DNA from: Pseudomonas wayambapalatensis
GTDB lineage: Bacteria > Pseudomonadota > Gammaproteobacteria > Pseudomonadales > Pseudomonadaceae
Assembly: GCA_014268975.2 (NCBI GenBank)
Contig: CP077096.1
Coordinates: 1,200,501-1,264,500 of the forward strand
Reading direction: 5' to 3'
Length of the DNA: 64,000 bases
Under the pieces are notes generated by a model. The model was given only the letters and a program-made list of their open reading frames with translations. It ran no database searches and was not told where the DNA came from. The position numbers and the translations under genes are program-made. Every line of letters begins with the position of its first letter. Position 1 is the first letter of the stretch. This document shows positions 61,716 through 64,000 of this stretch, piece by piece.

Positions 61716-63194
61716 TCAGAAGCGCCAGATCACGTCGACGAAGGCGCGGTGCATGTACGAGTCCGCTTCCTTGCCATAGGCATCGCCGGGCTTGAACACA
61801 CCGGCGCGCAGGCGTACCAGGGCCGACGGCTCGTCGATCGACTGGCTCAGCGAGGCGGGCAGCAGGCCCTGCTTGAAGTACTTGGTGACCACCACGTCCA
61901 TCTCCTGGCCCAGGTCCTTCTCGCCGTTGATCAGCGGACGGTTGATGCCATCGTCGTTGACCACCGCATTGATGCCGCTGGAGCCGATGTTCTGGTTGCC
62001 ATCGACGCGCCAGAACTTGTGGTAGATGAAGCTTGCGTCGTAGTCGTCGCGCAGTTGCCAGGAGGCGAACAGGGTCGCGGCCTGCAGGTTGCCCAGCTCG
62101 CCGCGGAAGGCCTCGCCGAAGCGGTGCACGCGCGAGCGGGTGCCGGTGAAGTTGGAGCGGTTGCTCTCAAGGCCGGTCTGCTCGAAGTTGTTCGAGCCAT
62201 CGCTGCCGCCACCACCGCTGCCACGGGCGTAGGCCGCGCCGACCTGCCACTGCGGGTCGAGGCGCAGGCGGATACCGAGGTCGGTGGCCCAGGCATTGAC
62301 GTCGCCGCTCTGTTTGCCGGTGGCGATCTGGTCTTCGCCCACCAACTGGCTGCTGAGGCTGTCGCGATTGCCGGTCAGCCAGGTAAGGCTGCCCCAGTAG
62401 TTGACGGTGTGGTCGTTGCGCCAGTTGTAGGCGTCGCTGTTGGCCTCAAGGCCCAGCCAGGTGAGGTCGCCGGTGCGGGTCTTGTCGAGGGCATCGACGG
62501 TTTCGCCGGGGTTCTTCAGGCTGCCGCTGTCATGGGTATGGTGGGCGCGCAGGCCGACCCAGTGGCCGGGTGTCCACTGCGTGGCGATATTGCCGTAGAG
62601 GTGCGTGCGGTCCTTGTCTTCGGGGGCCAGCTCAGTGAGGTCGGTGCGGTATTCGCTGAAGCGTTGGGCGACACCGAGGTCGGCCTTGAGCAGGGTGGTG
62701 TCGAAGCTCCAGTTCAGCGCCTCGATGTTGGTGTCGCGCCACATGCCGTCGTCGCTGCGCAGGCGCTGGCGGCCGAAGCGCAACTGTTCGCCGGGGTAGG
62801 GCGTGAAGCCGCTGTAGCCGATCCAGAATTCGCGCAGGGCCAGGTAGCTCTTGTCGGGCTTGCGGCTGTCGTCGCCGGTGTCGACGGCGGTGCCGTCGTC
62901 GTTCTGGCGCAGGGTGTCGGTTTCGATGATGTCGGTGGCAGTCACCGCCTGGCCCATGGCGAAGGCGCTCCAGTTGCCGCGCTCGCCGTACACCCAGGGG
63001 CGCAGGTCCAGGCCCAGGCCGTTGACGTCGCCGCCGGAGCGGGTGCCCAGGTCACGGTCGTCCTCGGACTGGCCGGTGATCTTCACGTCCAGGCCGAAGT
63101 TCTTCACTGCGGTTTCCGCGGCCAGGGTCGGCAGCGACCACAGCAGGGCGAAGCTCAGGCCGATGCCGGCCTTCACGAAGGGATTGAGCGTCAT
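61716..63194 (-). CDS. algE: AlgE, alginate outer-membrane porin
   Basis: 492 residues with a signal peptide of about 25 residues (ending LAAET). The rest is an 18-strand barrel with many alternating strands and the ending FVDVIWRF (C-terminal Phe). Positively charged residues inside the barrel (for example in the RQRLRSDDG block) suit an anionic polymer. AlgE forms the exit channel in the outer membrane, with AlgK at its periplasmic side. It overlaps algK by 4 bases. Confidence 0.95.
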   Translation of the reverse strand: MTLNPFVKAGIGLSFALLWSLPTLAAETAVKNFGLDVKITGQSEDDRDLGTRSGGDVNGLGLDLRPWVYGERGNWSAFAMGQAVTATDIIETDTLRQNDDGTAVDTGDDSRKPDKSYLALREFWIGYSGFTPYPGEQLRFGRQRLRSDDGMWRDTNIEALNWSFDTTLLKADLGVAQRFSEYRTDLTELAPEDKDRTHLYGNIATQWTPGHWVGLRAHHTHDSGSLKNPGETVDALDKTRTGDLTWLGLEANSDAYNWRNDHTVNYWGSLTWLTGNRDSLSSQLVGEDQIATGKQSGDVNAWATDLGIRLRLDPQWQVGAAYARGSGGGGSDGSNNFEQTGLESNRSNFTGTRSRVHRFGEAFRGELGNLQAATLFASWQLRDDYDASFIYHKFWRVDGNQNIGSSGINAVVNDDGINRPLINGEKDLGQEMDVVVTKYFKQGLLPASLSQSIDEPSALVRLRAGVFKPGDAYGKEADSYMHRAFVDVIWRF

Positions 63195-64000
63195 AGCGAG
63201 TCCTCGGCGTCTACGTCTTTCTCGTCTTGCAGGGCGTCCAGGGCCAGCGGGCTATTGCTGGCCTGGAGCATCCCGGCGCGCGCCTTTTTCTCCTGCTCCA
63301 GCAGGCGCTGGGCCTGGCTGCGCTGGTCGGGCGTGAGTTGCTGGTCGAGTTGCTGCAGCAGTTCGCTGGACTGCGGCGTCGGGTTGGCCTGGGCAAGCTG
63401 GGCGAATACCCAGGCATTGCCGGTGTTCTGGCGGATGCCGTGGCCTTCGCTGTAGAGCTGGGCCAGGGCGTAGTCGGCACTGAGCTGGCCGCCACGGGCG
63501 GCACTGAGCAGGTGGTCGACGGCCTTCTGCGGCTCGACATGGCCCAGGTAGCCGCGGCGGTAGAGCTGGCCGAGGTAGTAGTGGGCGCTGATCTCGCCGG
63601 CGTCGGCGGCGGCCTGCAGGTGTTGCTCGGCCTTCACGGCATCGGCCGGGACGCTCTTGCCTTCGTAGTAGAGGCGGCCCAGCAGCAGTTCGGCGCGGGG
63701 CTGCTCGGCTTCGCGGCCCTTGTCGATGTAGGCCATCAGCTGGTCGGTGTCGCCCAGTTCGGGGAAGTCGTAGAGCAGTTGCGCAAGGCTGACCCAGGAT
63801 GCCGGGTTGGCCGGGGCGACGTGTTCGAGCAGGTCCTTGGCGGTCTTTTCGTCGGTCTGGCCGAGGCTGCGGTCGGCGAGCACGCGGGCGACGCTGTCGA
63901 CCCGTGTCGCAGGCACCGCGTTGCGGGCATAGGCGGCCTTGAGCTGGTCGAGCAGGGCGGCCTGCTGGTCGGGTTGGGCGCGCTTCTGGTAGACCGTGGC
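63191..64000 (-). CDS. algK: AlgK, alginate secretion lipoprotein (C-terminal part)
   Basis: Only the last ~269 residues are in the window; the reading frame runs off the right edge with no stop, and the signal peptide is outside. The visible part is a run of Sel1/TPR repeats ([56 protein letters not shown]) with a charged tail. AlgK is an outer-membrane lipoprotein that recruits AlgE and AlgX. It overlaps algE by 4 bases (ATGA), consistent with the conserved algK-algE order. Confidence 0.94.
   Translation of the reverse strand, partial: ATVYQKRAQPDQQAALLDQLKAAYARNAVPATRVDSVARVLADRSLGQTDEKTAKDLLEHVAPANPASWVSLAQLLYDFPELGDTDQLMAYIDKGREAEQPRAELLLGRLYYEGKSVPADAVKAEQHLQAAADAGEISAHYYLGQLYRRGYLGHVEPQKAVDHLLSAARGGQLSADYALAQLYSEGHGIRQNTGNAWVFAQLAQANPTPQSSELLQQLDQQLTPDQRSQAQRLLEQEKKARAGMLQASNSPLALDALQDEKDVDAEDSL

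Noticed and set aside
60072..63455. Plus-strand frame of about 1127 codons opposite algG and algE
   Set aside because: Antisense to intact alginate genes with known motifs; no ribosome site or family match.

Overview
The window is a GC-rich, gene-dense stretch of a Pseudomonas chromosome, most likely from the Pseudomonas putida group. Three things point there: the gene order rlmN-pilW-rodZ-ispG-hisS-yfgM-bamB-der, a complete alginate gene order, and many copies of a short intergenic palindrome with the core GCGGGCAAGCCCGCTCCCAC, the REP type I associate with P. putida. The species call is inference; no rRNA or other marker gene lies in the window. No tRNA, rRNA, insertion sequence, prophage or CRISPR array was seen.

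Layout. (1) 1-8039: housekeeping run on the plus strand (rRNA/tRNA methylation, type IV pilus pilotin, cell-shape protein RodZ, isoprenoid enzyme IspG, histidyl-tRNA synthetase, YfgM, BamB, Der). (2) 8232-10159: an overlapping pair, methionine-type aminotransferase and omega-amidase. (3) 10217-16984: a Piu-like iron module, with a membrane PepSY/flavodoxin/FNR reductase, TonB receptor PiuA, the divergent Fe(II) dioxygenase PiuC and a Sel1 protein. (4) 17077-18854: an orphan gene, a strong terminator and ornithine decarboxylase speC. (5) 19460-23466: a FecI/FecR/FecA-type cell-surface signalling operon. (6) 23634-27076: an osmoprotectant (betaine/choline-type) ABC importer behind a long hairpin-rich leader. 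(7) 27633-29216: prfC. (8) 29424-37317: a more accessory zone with a lone STN-containing TonB receptor, an orphan small gene, an AraC/EamA pair and a three-gene O-antigen glucosylation (Gtr) operon. (9) 37448-50136: a 2-hydroxyacid dehydrogenase and two complete tripartite efflux operons, each with a LysR regulator (AaeAB-type: OMF-FUSC-DUF1656-MFP; EmrAB-type: MFS-MFP-OMF), with a universal stress protein between them. (10) 50271-52420: an SDR enzyme and two hypothetical genes. (11) 52602-64000: the distal alginate operon on the minus strand, algK(partial)-E-G-X-L-I-J-F-A.

How parts work together. The iron genes form a chain: siderophore receptors (PiuA, the FecA-type receptor and the lone receptor) bring ferric complexes into the periplasm, the PepSY reductase could reduce them, and PiuC is a co-regulated Fe(II) oxygenase. 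The second LysR regulator and the EmrAB-type pump share one almost identical palindrome (44971-44987 and 45962-45978), which is the clearest regulatory link in the window. The alginate genes encode export (AlgK, AlgE), periplasmic epimerisation, acetylation and lysis (AlgG, AlgX, AlgI, AlgJ, AlgF, AlgL) and GDP-mannose supply (AlgA).

The features least explained by known modules are three orphan genes with more A/T-ending codons than their neighbours (17077-17637, 31878-32327, 52016-52420), the hairpin cluster at 27198-27327, a perfect 44-bp inverted repeat at 50145-50263, and a perfect 34-bp inverted repeat placed inside the alginate operon between algL and algI. I did not find a clearly novel multi-gene system; these are the best leads.
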